Below are positions 45,716 through 54,845 of a stretch of DNA of 64,000 bases, piece by piece. The DNA comes from Flavobacteriales bacterium 33_180_T64 (GTDB taxonomy: Bacteria; Bacteroidota; Bacteroidia; Flavobacteriales; Flavobacteriaceae). The notes below the pieces were generated by a model. That model was not told the DNA's origin. It made no database searches and saw only the letters and a program-made list of their open reading frames with translations. Location of the stretch: contig MAAQ01000016.1 in the NCBI GenBank assembly GCA_002162685.1, positions 62,001 to 126,000 on the forward strand. Direction: 5' to 3'. The position numbers and the translations under genes were made by a program. Positions within the stretch are counted from its first letter, which is position 1. The number at the start of each line of letters is the position of its first letter.

Positions 45716-46981
45716 ATGGAAATTCAAACCACATATAAACCCACATTAAAAGCTGTGGAAACAGCGGCAAATAAATTAAAAGGCATTGCTTCGGTAACAC
45801 CTTTAATTAAAAATGTTCAGTATTCTAAGCAGTTTAATGCAAATATTTATTTTAAACGCGAAGATTTACAGCAAGTACGTTCTTATAAAATACGAGGTGC
45901 TTATAATAAGATATCGTCTTTAGATGCTGTTCAAATTGAAAATGAAATTGTATGTGCAAGTGCAGGGAATCATGCACAAGGTGTTGCTATTTCTTGTAAG
46001 TTATTAAAAATTAAAGGCACAATTTTTATGCCTTCACCTACGCCAAACCAAAAGGTAGAACAAGTTAAAATGTTTGGTGAAGACTATATTCATGTGGTTT
46101 TAATTGGCGATACTTTTGATGATGCTTATCATGCAGCGATGCAAGAATGCGAACGATTAAATAAAACTTTTATTCATCCTTTTGATGATAAAAAAATAAT
46201 TGAAGGTCAAGCAACAGTTGGTTTAGAAATTATAGACCAAGCAAAACAACATCCAATTCATTATATTTTTGTGCCAGTTGGAGGTGGTGGTTTATCTGCG
46301 GGATTATCCTCGGTATTTAAAGTGTTGTCGCCTCTAACTAAAATAATAGGAGTTGAGCCAAAAGGCGCGCCTTCAATGTCTACATCTATTAAAAATAACA
46401 GGAATACAGCATTACGATATATCGAAAATTTTGTTGATGGTGCAGCTGTAAAACGTGTTGGAGATTTGAATTTTGAAATCTGTAAAGAAACATTGCATGA
46501 TGTTCTTTTAGTACATGAAGGAAAAGTATGCCAAACCATTTTAGATCTCTATAATAAAGAAGCGATCGTTGTTGAGCCTGCTGGTGCTCTAAGTATTGCC
46601 GCTTTAGAACAATATGCTGAAGATATAAAAGAAAAGAATGTAGTGTGTGTTGTTAGTGGTAGTAACAATGATATCACGCGTACGCCAGAAATTAAAGAAC
46701 GTGCGCTGTTGTATGCAAATCTTAAGCATTATTTTATAATAAAGTTTCCGCAGCGAGCGGGTGCATTACGCGAATTTGTAGCTGAAATTTTAGGACCTAC
46801 AGACGATATTACTCATTTTGAATACACAAAAAAAGTTAATAGAGAAAACGATGTCGCTGTAGTTGGATTAGAATTAAAACACCCTAGCCATTTGTCGCCT
46901 TTAATTACAAAAATGAAGCTCCATAATTTCTATGGTGATTATTTAAATGATAAACCTGATTTATTTCAATTTTTGGTGTAG
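45716..46981 (+). CDS. ilvA: Threonine dehydratase (biosynthetic)
   Basis: The PLP enzyme deaminates threonine to 2-oxobutyrate, the entry to isoleucine. The 421 residues show the Schiff-base lysine in FKREDLQQVRSYKIRGAYNKIS, the SAGNHAQGVAISCK block, the GGGG(L)S loop (PVGGGGLSAGLSSV), and a C-terminal ACT-like domain (IIKFPQRAGALREFVAEI). It starts 1 base after ilvC and ends the ilvDBNCA set. It is one regulatory domain shorter than the 515-residue form, as usual in Bacteroidota. Confidence 0.96.
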   Translation: MEIQTTYKPTLKAVETAANKLKGIASVTPLIKNVQYSKQFNANIYFKREDLQQVRSYKIRGAYNKISSLDAVQIENEIVCASAGNHAQGVAISCKLLKIKGTIFMPSPTPNQKVEQVKMFGEDYIHVVLIGDTFDDAYHAAMQECERLNKTFIHPFDDKKIIEGQATVGLEIIDQAKQHPIHYIFVPVGGGGLSAGLSSVFKVLSPLTKIIGVEPKGAPSMSTSIKNNRNTALRYIENFVDGAAVKRVGDLNFEICKETLHDVLLVHEGKVCQTILDLYNKEAIVVEPAGALSIAALEQYAEDIKEKNVVCVVSGSNNDITRTPEIKERALLYANLKHYFIIKFPQRAGALREFVAEILGPTDDITHFEYTKKVNRENDVAVVGLELKHPSHLSPLITKMKLHNFYGDYLNDKPDLFQFLV

Positions 46982-47231
46982 GTTTTTTTGAAATTTAACA
47001 GCGAATACTATTAACCTTTAATAACAGTTCTGTTTTGATAATTCAATTGTTAGGTTAGTATTTTAATAGACGGGGTTTTCTTTACTGAGAAAGAATCAAA
47101 ATGAGAGTGTGTAAAATATAATAATCATCAATAAGTTTTTTATTTTTGAAACCTAGATTAATATTAATGAGTTTCCTTTTAGAATAGCTTTGTTATAGCC
47201 GGTTTTAATAGGAAATAAACACTAATTTTTT

Positions 47232-48029
47232 ATGAAAATTGCAATTATTGGAGCAGGTAATTTAGGATTGTCTATTGCTAAAGGTTTGTTGTCTAACAAT
47301 ATTATAACCTCATTGTATTTAACTAAAAGACATATCAATACACTTGAGAGTTTAATCACGAATAAACAAGTTATTATTACTTCCAATAATATTGAAGCGA
47401 TTACGAATTCGGATGTGCTTATTTTTGCAGTCCAACCTAATCATCTTACTGCGGTATTGCGTAAAAACAAGGCGTATATTACTCCAGAACATACTGTGAT
47501 TTCAACTATAACAGGGTTTTCAATTGAAAAAATTGAAGCTATTATTAGTGATAAGCATGCAGTTATTAGAGCCATGCCAAATACTGCGATAGCTGTTGGG
47601 AAGTCTATGACTTGTATTTGTAGTAACGAAAAAGCGCAATTAAAACTAAATACAGCTCGTAAGATTTTTGATGCTTTAGGGACAACTTTAATTATCCCAG
47701 AAAAACAAATGCAAGCTGCAACAGTAGTTTGTGCTAGTGGAGTTGCTTTTTGGATGCGTTTAATTCGTGCAACAACACAAGCAGCGATACAATTGGGTTT
47801 CGATGCCCAAGAAGCACAAAAACTTGCCATGCATACTTGTGAAGGTGCAGCAAGCTTATTAATTACTACGGGAAATCATCCAGAACAAGAAATAGATAAA
47901 GTTACTACACCTAAAGGTTGTACAATCGAAGGTTTAAACGAAATGGAGCATAAAGGGTTAAGTTCGTCTTTAATTCAGGGTATGATCGCTTCTTTCGATA
48001 AAATAAATGGAATTAAAGAACGAACTTAG
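47232..48029 (+). CDS. proC: Pyrroline-5-carboxylate reductase
   Basis: The enzyme completes proline synthesis. The 265 residues show the Rossmann start MKIAIIGAGNLGLSIAKGLL, the VFAVQPNHL-type block (LIFAVQPNHLTAVLRK), VIRAMPNTAIAVGKSMT, and the C-terminal signature TPKGCTIEGLNEMEHKGLSSSLIQGM. It is separate from the ilv operon by a 250-bp gap in which I see nothing else of note. The opposite strand downstream has a leuA stub. Confidence 0.95.
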   Translation: MKIAIIGAGNLGLSIAKGLLSNNIITSLYLTKRHINTLESLITNKQVIITSNNIEAITNSDVLIFAVQPNHLTAVLRKNKAYITPEHTVISTITGFSIEKIEAIISDKHAVIRAMPNTAIAVGKSMTCICSNEKAQLKLNTARKIFDALGTTLIIPEKQMQAATVVCASGVAFWMRLIRATTQAAIQLGFDAQEAQKLAMHTCEGAASLLITTGNHPEQEIDKVTTPKGCTIEGLNEMEHKGLSSSLIQGMIASFDKINGIKERT

Positions 48030-48078
48030 TAAATGGTTTTCAAAATAGATTGTATTAAAAACCTAAATGAGATTCTTA

Positions 48079-48198
48079 CTAAAAAGAGATTAGTTGTTCT
48101 GCTATAGCCAGTTTTTGATTTATATTGAATTTACAGCTTGGAACTTGCTTACCATCTCTTAAGGTTGTATCAAAAAATTGTGTGCTATTATCGGACAT
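48079..48198 (-). pseudogene. leuA: 2-isopropylmalate synthase remnant (leuA, 5' stub)
   Basis: A 39-codon frame on the minus strand starts at 48198 and ends at TAG 48079-48081. It reads [21 protein letters not shown], then [15 protein letters not shown]. This matches the N-terminus of LeuA/HOA-type synthases (usual '[11 protein letters not shown](V)PG'). Changes at normally fixed positions are DGK for DGE, and PS for PG; DGE carries a catalytic or metal-site Glu. The remaining 350 or so residues are absent. It occupies a 314-bp gap between proC and the next gene; the rest of that gap shows nothing else. Confidence 0.78.
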
Positions 48199-48343
48199 TT
48201 TATTGAAATTTATTTTTCTATTGTCTTACGAATTTATACTTTGGATATATGTTTTAATTCCTGCGTATTAATATTTTACGATGTTTAGTGTGTTTTTTAA
48301 GGTTTAAAAACTGATAATCAAGACTATAACTGTTTTTTGCTAG

Positions 48344-49888
48344 ATGGCTAAAGATCAAAAAGATAATTTATTTTTACTAGTCAAATCCTTGACTAAATCT
48401 GAGAAGCGTCAATTTAAATTGTATGTTGGACGATTAGATGTGAATCAAGATTCTAAATTCTTGAATCTTTTTAATGTTTTAGATAAAACCTCTGTTTATG
48501 ATGAAACCGCAATTTTGAAAACGGGAATTGTAAGAAAACAGCAATTAGCAAATGTTAAAGCACATTTGTATAAGCAGATTTTGATTAGCTTGAAATTGAA
48601 TCCTTCACATCAAAATATTCGTTCGCAAATTAGAGAGCAGCTAGATTTTGCTTCTATTTTATATCATAAGGGCTTGTATAGACAAAGTCTAAAAATTCTT
48701 GATAAGTCTAAAGAAATTGCAATTTTGAATGAAGAAAAAAATCTTGCATATGAAATTGTAGAACTTGAAAAAATTATCGAATCTCAGTATATAACAAGAA
48801 GTATTGGTAGAAGGGCAGATGAGTTAACCATCCAAGCAAAAGAACTTAGTTCTCTTAACGTGATCGCTAGTAAACTCTCAAATTTATCACTTAAGCTCTA
48901 TAGTATTATTTTAAAAACTGGTTATGTAAAAAATGAATCTGAAAGTGAGCAGGTTACGGTGTATTTTAAAAGCCGACTTCCAGAATATGATATTAAAAAC
49001 TTAGGATTTCGAGAAAAATTGTGGCTTAATAATGTGTATTTATGGTATAGTTTCTTGCTTCAAGATTTTAAAAATTGTTATAAATATGCTTCAAAATGGG
49101 TTGATTTATTTTATCAACATCCTGAAATGGTAAAACTTAATCCTGTTTTTTTTCTTAAAGGAAATAATTACCTCTTAGAAACGCTGTTTTTTATTGGTAA
49201 TAAAAGCAAGTTTCAGGATACGCTTTTGAAATTTCAGAATGTAATTGCTAAAAAAAGCTTTCCGAAGGATGAAAATGTAGAAGCATTAACTTTTCTTTAT
49301 CTAAACCTCAATTCGATTAATTTATATTTCATTGATGGGAGTTTTGATGATGGAGTAAAAATTATTCCGAAGATAGAAAAAGAACTAAACGCCTTTAAAA
49401 ATAGATTAGACGAACATCATACAATGATTTTTTATTACAAATTTGCCAGTTTGCATTTTGGAGTAGGAAATAATAAAGAATGCATTTCCTATTTAGATAA
49501 AATTATTTCTAATAAGTCATTGTTGATGCGAGAAGACTTACAATGCTTTGCTCGAGTTCTTAATTTGGTAGCTCATTATGAAGCAGGTTTAGATTATCAT
49601 ATCGAAACTTTATTGAGAAATACCTATAAGTATTTACTTAAAATAAATGATCTATATGAAGTTCAAAAAGAGATGATCAAATTCATTAGAAGCTTGCAAG
49701 ATATTTACCCACAAGACATTAAAAAGGCTTTTAAAGAGTTGCTTAAAACCTTAAAAACGTATGAAGACCATCCTTACGAGCGTCGCGCATTTTTATATTT
49801 AGATATTATTTCTTGGTTAGAAAGTAAAATCCAAAATGTGCCTGTTGGTCAGGTTGTCAGGGGGAAATATCTAAAAATGAATAGCTAG
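48344..49888 (+). CDS. Conserved hypothetical protein, helical repeat type
   Basis: The 514-residue cytoplasmic protein has no signal peptide and is almost entirely helical. Many short Tyr/Phe/Leu-rich helices (LASILYHKGLYRQSLKILDKSKEIAILNEEKNLAYEIVELEKI, ILWLNNVYLWYSFLLQDFKNCYKYASKWVDLF) look like degenerate TPR/SEL1 repeats. No enzymatic motif is seen. I recall similar unnamed genes near the SAM-I/met operon in Bacteroidota, but I give no name. It ends 120 bases before the SAM riboswitch. Confidence 0.7.
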   Translation: MAKDQKDNLFLLVKSLTKSEKRQFKLYVGRLDVNQDSKFLNLFNVLDKTSVYDETAILKTGIVRKQQLANVKAHLYKQILISLKLNPSHQNIRSQIREQLDFASILYHKGLYRQSLKILDKSKEIAILNEEKNLAYEIVELEKIIESQYITRSIGRRADELTIQAKELSSLNVIASKLSNLSLKLYSIILKTGYVKNESESEQVTVYFKSRLPEYDIKNLGFREKLWLNNVYLWYSFLLQDFKNCYKYASKWVDLFYQHPEMVKLNPVFFLKGNNYLLETLFFIGNKSKFQDTLLKFQNVIAKKSFPKDENVEALTFLYLNLNSINLYFIDGSFDDGVKIIPKIEKELNAFKNRLDEHHTMIFYYKFASLHFGVGNNKECISYLDKIISNKSLLMREDLQCFARVLNLVAHYEAGLDYHIETLLRNTYKYLLKINDLYEVQKEMIKFIRSLQDIYPQDIKKAFKELLKTLKTYEDHPYERRAFLYLDIISWLESKIQNVPVGQVVRGKYLKMNS

Positions 49889-50008
49889 ATTCATTAGCAT
49901 AACATGTTTTTTTTAAAAAAGAATTTCAAAAAAAATAAAAATAAATTTGGAATTGTAATTTTTCTGTTGCAATATTTGTGCTCACAAAGTTCAATAACTT
50001 ACTGAAAT

Positions 50009-50130
50009 GTTATCAAGAAAGGCGGAGGGATTAGACCCGATGAAGCCTTAGCAACCCTTAAGCAATTAAGAAGGTGCTAAATTCTACTTAAAAGCGTGAT
50101 TCATTTATCACGAATTTGGATAGATAACTC
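50009..50130 (+). ncRNA. SAM-I riboswitch aptamer
   Basis: The core reads TATCAAGAAAGGCGGAGGGA, then ATTAGACCCGATGAAGCC, TTAGCAACCC and GGTGCTAAATTC. The end GATAACTC (from 50123) pairs with TGTTATC at 50009-50015 as P1. P3 is CCTTAA...TTAAGAAGG near 50056-50074 and P4 is CGTGAT...ATCACG near 50095-50112. These are the standard SAM-I words, in order. It would shut off the downstream methionine operon when SAM is high. Confidence 0.93.
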
Positions 50131-50132
50131 AA

Positions 50133-50166
50133 ACGTAATTACTCATCTGTAATCACGTATTTTCTT
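50133..50166 (+). terminator. Expression-platform hairpin of the SAM riboswitch
   Basis: ACGTAATTAC (50133-50142), six bases, GTAATCACGT (50149-50158), then a T-rich tail. One A/C mismatch. It follows the aptamer directly, so it is the likely terminator of the switch. Confidence 0.7.
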
Positions 50167-50247
50167 ATAACATTTTTCTATTAAGTACGCTTTTTAAGCG
50201 CATTTGACTTTTGGTTTAATTTATTTATTAATTCAAAAATTAGAAAA

Positions 50248-51540
50248 ATGAGTACACAAAAATTTGCAACAAAAGCATTGCATGCAGGACACGATGTTAA
50301 TCAAAATGGAGGAACACGTGCCGTTCCAATTTATCAATCTACAGCTTATGTCTTTGATGATTCAGATGATGCAGCTGGACGATTTAATCTTTCCGTTCCA
50401 GGGTTTATATATACCCGTTTAAACAATCCTACAAACGATATTCTCGAGCAGCGAATTGCAGCTCTTGAAAGTGGTATTGCAGCAGTTGCAACTGCTTCTG
50501 GTACTGCAGCTATTTCAACAACACTCTTAACACTTTTAAAGGCTGGGGATCATATTGTGGCTTCTAATAGTCTATATGGTGGGACTTATAATTTATTAAG
50601 TGTAACCTTACCTAGACACGGAATTACGACAACATTTGTAGATCCTTCTAATCCTGAAAATTTTAAAAAAGCAGCTCAAGAAAATACGAGAACATTTTTC
50701 GTAGAATCTTTAGGGAATCCTAAACTTGATGTTTTAGATATAGAAGCAATTTCTAAGCAAGCTAAATCACATAAAGTGCCACTTATTGTTGATAATACAG
50801 TGGCGACCCCTTATTTATTAAATCCAATTGCATATGGAGCAAACATCGTGATCCACTCATTAACAAAATATATCAACGGAAATGGAACATCTCTTGGAGG
50901 TATTATTGTTGATGCAGGAACGTTTGATTGGACCAATGGTAAATTTCCAGAATTTAATGAGCCTTCAGCTGGATATCATGGTTTAGTTTATAGTGAGGCT
51001 ATTGGAGCAGCAGCGTTTATTACGAAAATTAGAATAGAAGGTCTTCGTGATTATGGCGGAGCATTGAGCCCATTTAATGCATTTCAAATTATTCAAGGCC
51101 TTGAAACTTTAGAGTTGCGCATCAAAAAACATAGTGAAAATGCACTAGAATTAGCAAAATGGTTACAAGAACAACCAGAAGTAAATTGGGTTAACTATCC
51201 TGGATTAGAAACAAGTAAATACAAATATTTAGCGAAAAAATATTTGCCAAAAGGGCAAAGTGGTATTGTGACCTTTGGAGTTGAAGGTGGCTATGAATCT
51301 GCTAAGAAAATAGCAGATGCTACAAAGCTATTTTCGCTTTTGGCGAATATTGGAGATACTAAATCTTTAATTATTCATCCTGCAAGTACAACACATCAAC
51401 AATTGAGTAATGAAGCTCAGGAAGCTACAGGTGTTACGAAAGATTTGATTCGTTTATCTGTTGGTATTGAAAATGTAGACGATTTAAAGGCCGATTTAAA
51501 AGAAGCTTTTGATGTGGTTAAAAAAACAATTTTTGCATAG
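50248..51540 (+). CDS. metY: O-acetylhomoserine sulfhydrylase / aminocarboxypropyltransferase
   Basis: The PLP enzyme makes homocysteine from O-acetylhomoserine and sulfide. The 430 residues contain FATKALHAGHDVNQNGGTRAVPIYQSTAYVFDD, the fold-type I pocket NSLYGGTYNLL, the PLP lysine in IHSLTKYINGNGTSLGG, and IHPASTTHQQL near the end. It is the first gene of the met operon after the SAM-I riboswitch. A second family member (metZ-like) is further downstream. Confidence 0.95.
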   Translation: MSTQKFATKALHAGHDVNQNGGTRAVPIYQSTAYVFDDSDDAAGRFNLSVPGFIYTRLNNPTNDILEQRIAALESGIAAVATASGTAAISTTLLTLLKAGDHIVASNSLYGGTYNLLSVTLPRHGITTTFVDPSNPENFKKAAQENTRTFFVESLGNPKLDVLDIEAISKQAKSHKVPLIVDNTVATPYLLNPIAYGANIVIHSLTKYINGNGTSLGGIIVDAGTFDWTNGKFPEFNEPSAGYHGLVYSEAIGAAAFITKIRIEGLRDYGGALSPFNAFQIIQGLETLELRIKKHSENALELAKWLQEQPEVNWVNYPGLETSKYKYLAKKYLPKGQSGIVTFGVEGGYESAKKIADATKLFSLLANIGDTKSLIIHPASTTHQQLSNEAQEATGVTKDLIRLSVGIENVDDLKADLKEAFDVVKKTIFA

Positions 51541-51617
51541 CGCATCTTAACTAGTGTTCAAATAGATGCTACGCATAATTTTTATGTGTGGTATCTATAA
51601 CTATTAAAACTTTTAAA

Positions 51618-52637
51618 ATGACGTCATTAAAACACCTAACAATTTTAAATTTTAATCTTACTTCTGGAGTATCTCAAAATATTCGATTGTCCTATCAACT
51701 CTTTGGTAAACCACTGCATGAAGCACCAATTGTTTTAGTAAATCATGCATTGACAGGGAATTCTAATGTTTGTGGAAAAACAGGTTGGTGGAATGATTTA
51801 ATTGGTGAGAATAAATGTATTGATACCAATCAGTTTACCATTTTGGCATTCAATATCCCTGGAAATGGATTTGATGCTATTGATGAGCATCTTATTAAAA
51901 ATTATAAAGACTTTACTGCGTGTAATATTGCCGAACTCTTTGCTGAAGGTTTAAAGCAACTTAAAATTAACCAGCTTTTTGCAGTTATAGGAGGATCTAT
52001 TGGAGGAGGAATTGCTTGGGAACTTGCAGCTTTAAAGCCCAATTTAATTGAGCATTTAATTCCTGTGGCTAGCGATTGGAAATCTACAGATTGGTTAATT
52101 GCCAATTGCCATATACAAGATTCAATTTTAAACCATTCTATTACACCTTTAGTAGATGCAAGAATGCATGCAATGACTTTGTATAGAACTCCAGAATCCT
52201 TTACTAATAAATTTCAACGAACAGAACTGTCTAAAGCACATTTTAATGTTGAAAGTTGGCTAGATCATCATGGAAAAGCATTAAACCAACGATTTCATTT
52301 ATCTGCATATAAATTGATGAATCAAATTTTAAAAACTATAGATATTACTAAAAACAGAGGAACGTTTAGTGAAGTTGTAAGTGCTATAAATTCTAATATT
52401 CATATTGTTACGATTCCTAGTGATCTTTTTTTTAAATCAGAGGAAAACTGGGATACTTATGTTGATTTAAAATTAATGAAACACGAGGTAGGCATTTCAG
52501 AAATAAAATCTATTCATGGTCATGATGCCTTTTTAATAGAATATGAGCAATTAAAAAAAATATTAAACCCAATTTTTAAAATAAACAAACGTACTAAAAA
52601 TGAAAAAGATACATATAGTCATATTCGGAATAGGTAA
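51618..52637 (+). CDS. metX: Homoserine O-acetyltransferase (alpha/beta-hydrolase fold)
   Basis: I start at the ATG at 51618; the frame extends 30 bases upstream from a GTG with no family similarity. The product of about 339 residues shows a nucleophile elbow GGSIGGGIAWELA (S127), the catalytic Asp in VTIPSDLFFKSEE and His in SIHGHDAFLIEYE. It activates homoserine for MetY. Its end overlaps the homoserine dehydrogenase gene by 38 bases, so translation is coupled. Confidence 0.92.
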   Translation: MTSLKHLTILNFNLTSGVSQNIRLSYQLFGKPLHEAPIVLVNHALTGNSNVCGKTGWWNDLIGENKCIDTNQFTILAFNIPGNGFDAIDEHLIKNYKDFTACNIAELFAEGLKQLKINQLFAVIGGSIGGGIAWELAALKPNLIEHLIPVASDWKSTDWLIANCHIQDSILNHSITPLVDARMHAMTLYRTPESFTNKFQRTELSKAHFNVESWLDHHGKALNQRFHLSAYKLMNQILKTIDITKNRGTFSEVVSAINSNIHIVTIPSDLFFKSEENWDTYVDLKLMKHEVGISEIKSIHGHDAFLIEYEQLKKILNPIFKINKRTKNEKDTYSHIRNR

Positions 52638-53673
52638 TGTTGGCAGTACATTGATTGGTCAGATAAATAAAGCGAGAACGCAATTTAAAAAACAAGAAGC
52701 AATCGATTTAAGAATTCCAATTGTCGCAAATTCAAAATTAGTATTCTTTGAAGATAAAACAGTTTCTAATTCTTGGGAAAGTGATTTTAGTACATTTTCT
52801 GTTCCATATAAAATTGAAGATGTTCTAAACTATATACAAGAAAAAAAATATGAGAATCTCATTGTTGTTGATGCAACTGCTAGTTCTAGTTTTGTTCAGC
52901 ATTATGTAAAGTTTGTCAAAGCTGGGTTTCATATTGTTTCAGCTAACAAAATTGCGAACACTTTAGAATTAGATTTCTATGAAGATTTACGTCAAAACCT
53001 AAAGAAGTATAACAAGAAATTTTTATATGAAACCAATGTAGGTGCAGGACTACCAGTCATTGAAACTGTGAAAAACATTTATAATTCTGGGGATGAAGTT
53101 CAAAAAATAAGAGGTGTATTTTCTGGATCACTTAGTTATGTTTTTAATCGATTTTCATCAGAAAAGGAACTGTTTTCTAAAGTACTCTCTAGAGCTTCAA
53201 AATTAGGATTGACAGAACCAGATGCTCGTGAAGATCTTTCGGGGAATGACGTTGCAAGAAAATTATTGATTTTGGCTCGAGAGTTAAATTTGAAGGTGGA
53301 ATTTCAGAATGTAAATATCGAATCTTTAGTGCCTAAGCAACTTAATGGAAAGACAACTTTGCATCAATTTAAATCGCGAATAAAAGAGTTAGATCAACCC
53401 TTTCAAAAGCGAAAATCAAGTTTGCCAAAAGAATCTGTATTACGATATGTAGGCGAGTTAGATGTTGCAAATGAAACTTTAGAAGTGAAGCTCATTTCCG
53501 AAGACAAGAATTCGGTATTAGGCCAGCTTAAGGGGGCAGATTCTATTTTTGAAATATTTACTAAATCTTATGGAGAACAGCCATTGGTGATTCAAGGTGC
53601 AGGAGCAGGAAAAGAAGTAACAGCAAGAGGATTGTTATCTGATATTATTAAACTTTCAAACCACTTAAATTAA
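52600..53673 (+). CDS. hom: Homoserine dehydrogenase
   Basis: The enzyme reduces aspartate semialdehyde to homoserine. The 357 residues show GIGNVGSTLIGQINK at the Rossmann start, SANKIANTLEL with the catalytic Lys, and the YETNVGAGLPVIETVKNI plus FSGSLSYVFNRFSSE blocks. No aspartokinase or ACT domain is attached, unlike ThrA. It lies in the met operon, supplying the acceptor for MetX and MetY. Confidence 0.93.
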   Translation: MKKIHIVIFGIGNVGSTLIGQINKARTQFKKQEAIDLRIPIVANSKLVFFEDKTVSNSWESDFSTFSVPYKIEDVLNYIQEKKYENLIVVDATASSSFVQHYVKFVKAGFHIVSANKIANTLELDFYEDLRQNLKKYNKKFLYETNVGAGLPVIETVKNIYNSGDEVQKIRGVFSGSLSYVFNRFSSEKELFSKVLSRASKLGLTEPDAREDLSGNDVARKLLILARELNLKVEFQNVNIESLVPKQLNGKTTLHQFKSRIKELDQPFQKRKSSLPKESVLRYVGELDVANETLEVKLISEDKNSVLGQLKGADSIFEIFTKSYGEQPLVIQGAGAGKEVTARGLLSDIIKLSNHLN

Positions 53674-53676
53674 GAA

Positions 53677-54840
53677 ATGAACAATAAAAATTTTGAAACT
53701 GAAGCTATTAGAACACAAACAGAACGATCATTGTTTCTGGAGCATTCTACACCATTATATCTTACATCTAGTTTCGTTTTTGAAGATGCTGAAGATATGA
53801 GAGCGTCTTTTTCTGAAGAAAAACAGCGCAATATTTATAGTCGATTTACAAATCCAAATACCTCTGAGTTTGTAGAAAAAATTTGTAAAATGGAAGGAGC
53901 CATAGCTGGTCATGCATTCGCAACAGGAATGTCTGCTGTGTTTTCAACCTTTGCCGCATTACTAAATACAGGAGATCATATTGTATCTGCGCGAAGTGTT
54001 TTTGGCTCAACACATACATTGTTTACTAAGTTTTTTCCAAAATGGAATATTCAAACTAGCTATTTTAATGTTAATGATTTAGATGCTATTGAAGATTTAA
54101 TTCAACCAAATACAAAAATTCTATATGCTGAAAGCCCAACAAATCCTGCTGTCGATATTCTTGATTTGGAACGTTTAGGTCAAATTGCAAAACAGCATAA
54201 TATAATATTAGTCATTGATAATTGTTTTGCGACTCCATATTTGCAAAATCCAATTGACTTTGGTGCCGATTTAGTGATTCATTCGGCTACAAAATTAATT
54301 GATGGTCAAGGTCGTGTTTTAGGAGGTGTTACCGTTGGACAAGCAGATTTAATTAGAGAGATTTATTTGTTTTCGAGAAATACAGGTCCAGCGTTATCTC
54401 CATTTAATGCTTGGGTATTGTCTAAAAGTTTGGAAACCCTAGCGGTTCGAGTAGACAAGCATTGCGAGAATGCTTTAAACGTTGCTGAGTTTTTAGAAGC
54501 TCATCCAAAAATTAGCATGGTAAAATACCCGTTTTTAAGTTCGCATCCGCAATATGACATAGCAAAAAAGCAAATGAAACTAGGAGGTAATGTAGTCGCT
54601 TTTGAAATCAAAGGTGGTATAGTAGCTGGGCGACAGTTTTTAGATAATATTCAGTTGTGCTCATTATCTGCTAATTTAGGTGATACGAGAACTATAGTAA
54701 CACACCCAGCATCGACAACTCACGCTAAACTTACAAAAGAAGAGAGATTAGAAGTTGGTGTTACTGATGGTTTAGTAAGAATTTCGGTTGGATTAGAAAC
54801 GATTGAAGATGTGATTAATGATTTAAGACAAGCTTTATAA
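53677..54840 (+). CDS. metZ: Second trans-sulfuration / sulfhydrylase PLP enzyme
   Basis: The 387-residue Cys/Met metabolism PLP protein has TEAIRTQTERSLFLEHSTPLYLTSSFVFE at the N-terminus. The PLP lysine lies in IHSATKLIDGQGRVLGG, with HPASTTHAKLT near the end. It is similar to O-succinylhomoserine sulfhydrylase (MetZ) but could be cystathionine gamma-synthase (MetB). Having it next to metY suggests two routes, or a back-up route, to homocysteine. It follows hom by 3 bases. Confidence 0.86.
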   Translation: MNNKNFETEAIRTQTERSLFLEHSTPLYLTSSFVFEDAEDMRASFSEEKQRNIYSRFTNPNTSEFVEKICKMEGAIAGHAFATGMSAVFSTFAALLNTGDHIVSARSVFGSTHTLFTKFFPKWNIQTSYFNVNDLDAIEDLIQPNTKILYAESPTNPAVDILDLERLGQIAKQHNIILVIDNCFATPYLQNPIDFGADLVIHSATKLIDGQGRVLGGVTVGQADLIREIYLFSRNTGPALSPFNAWVLSKSLETLAVRVDKHCENALNVAEFLEAHPKISMVKYPFLSSHPQYDIAKKQMKLGGNVVAFEIKGGIVAGRQFLDNIQLCSLSANLGDTRTIVTHPASTTHAKLTKEERLEVGVTDGLVRISVGLETIEDVINDLRQAL

Positions 54841-54845
54841 TAATT

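Noticed and set aside
46982-47231. Further leu gene remnants between ilvA and proC
   Set aside because: Both strands were read; no similarity to leuB, leuC or leuD was recognised.
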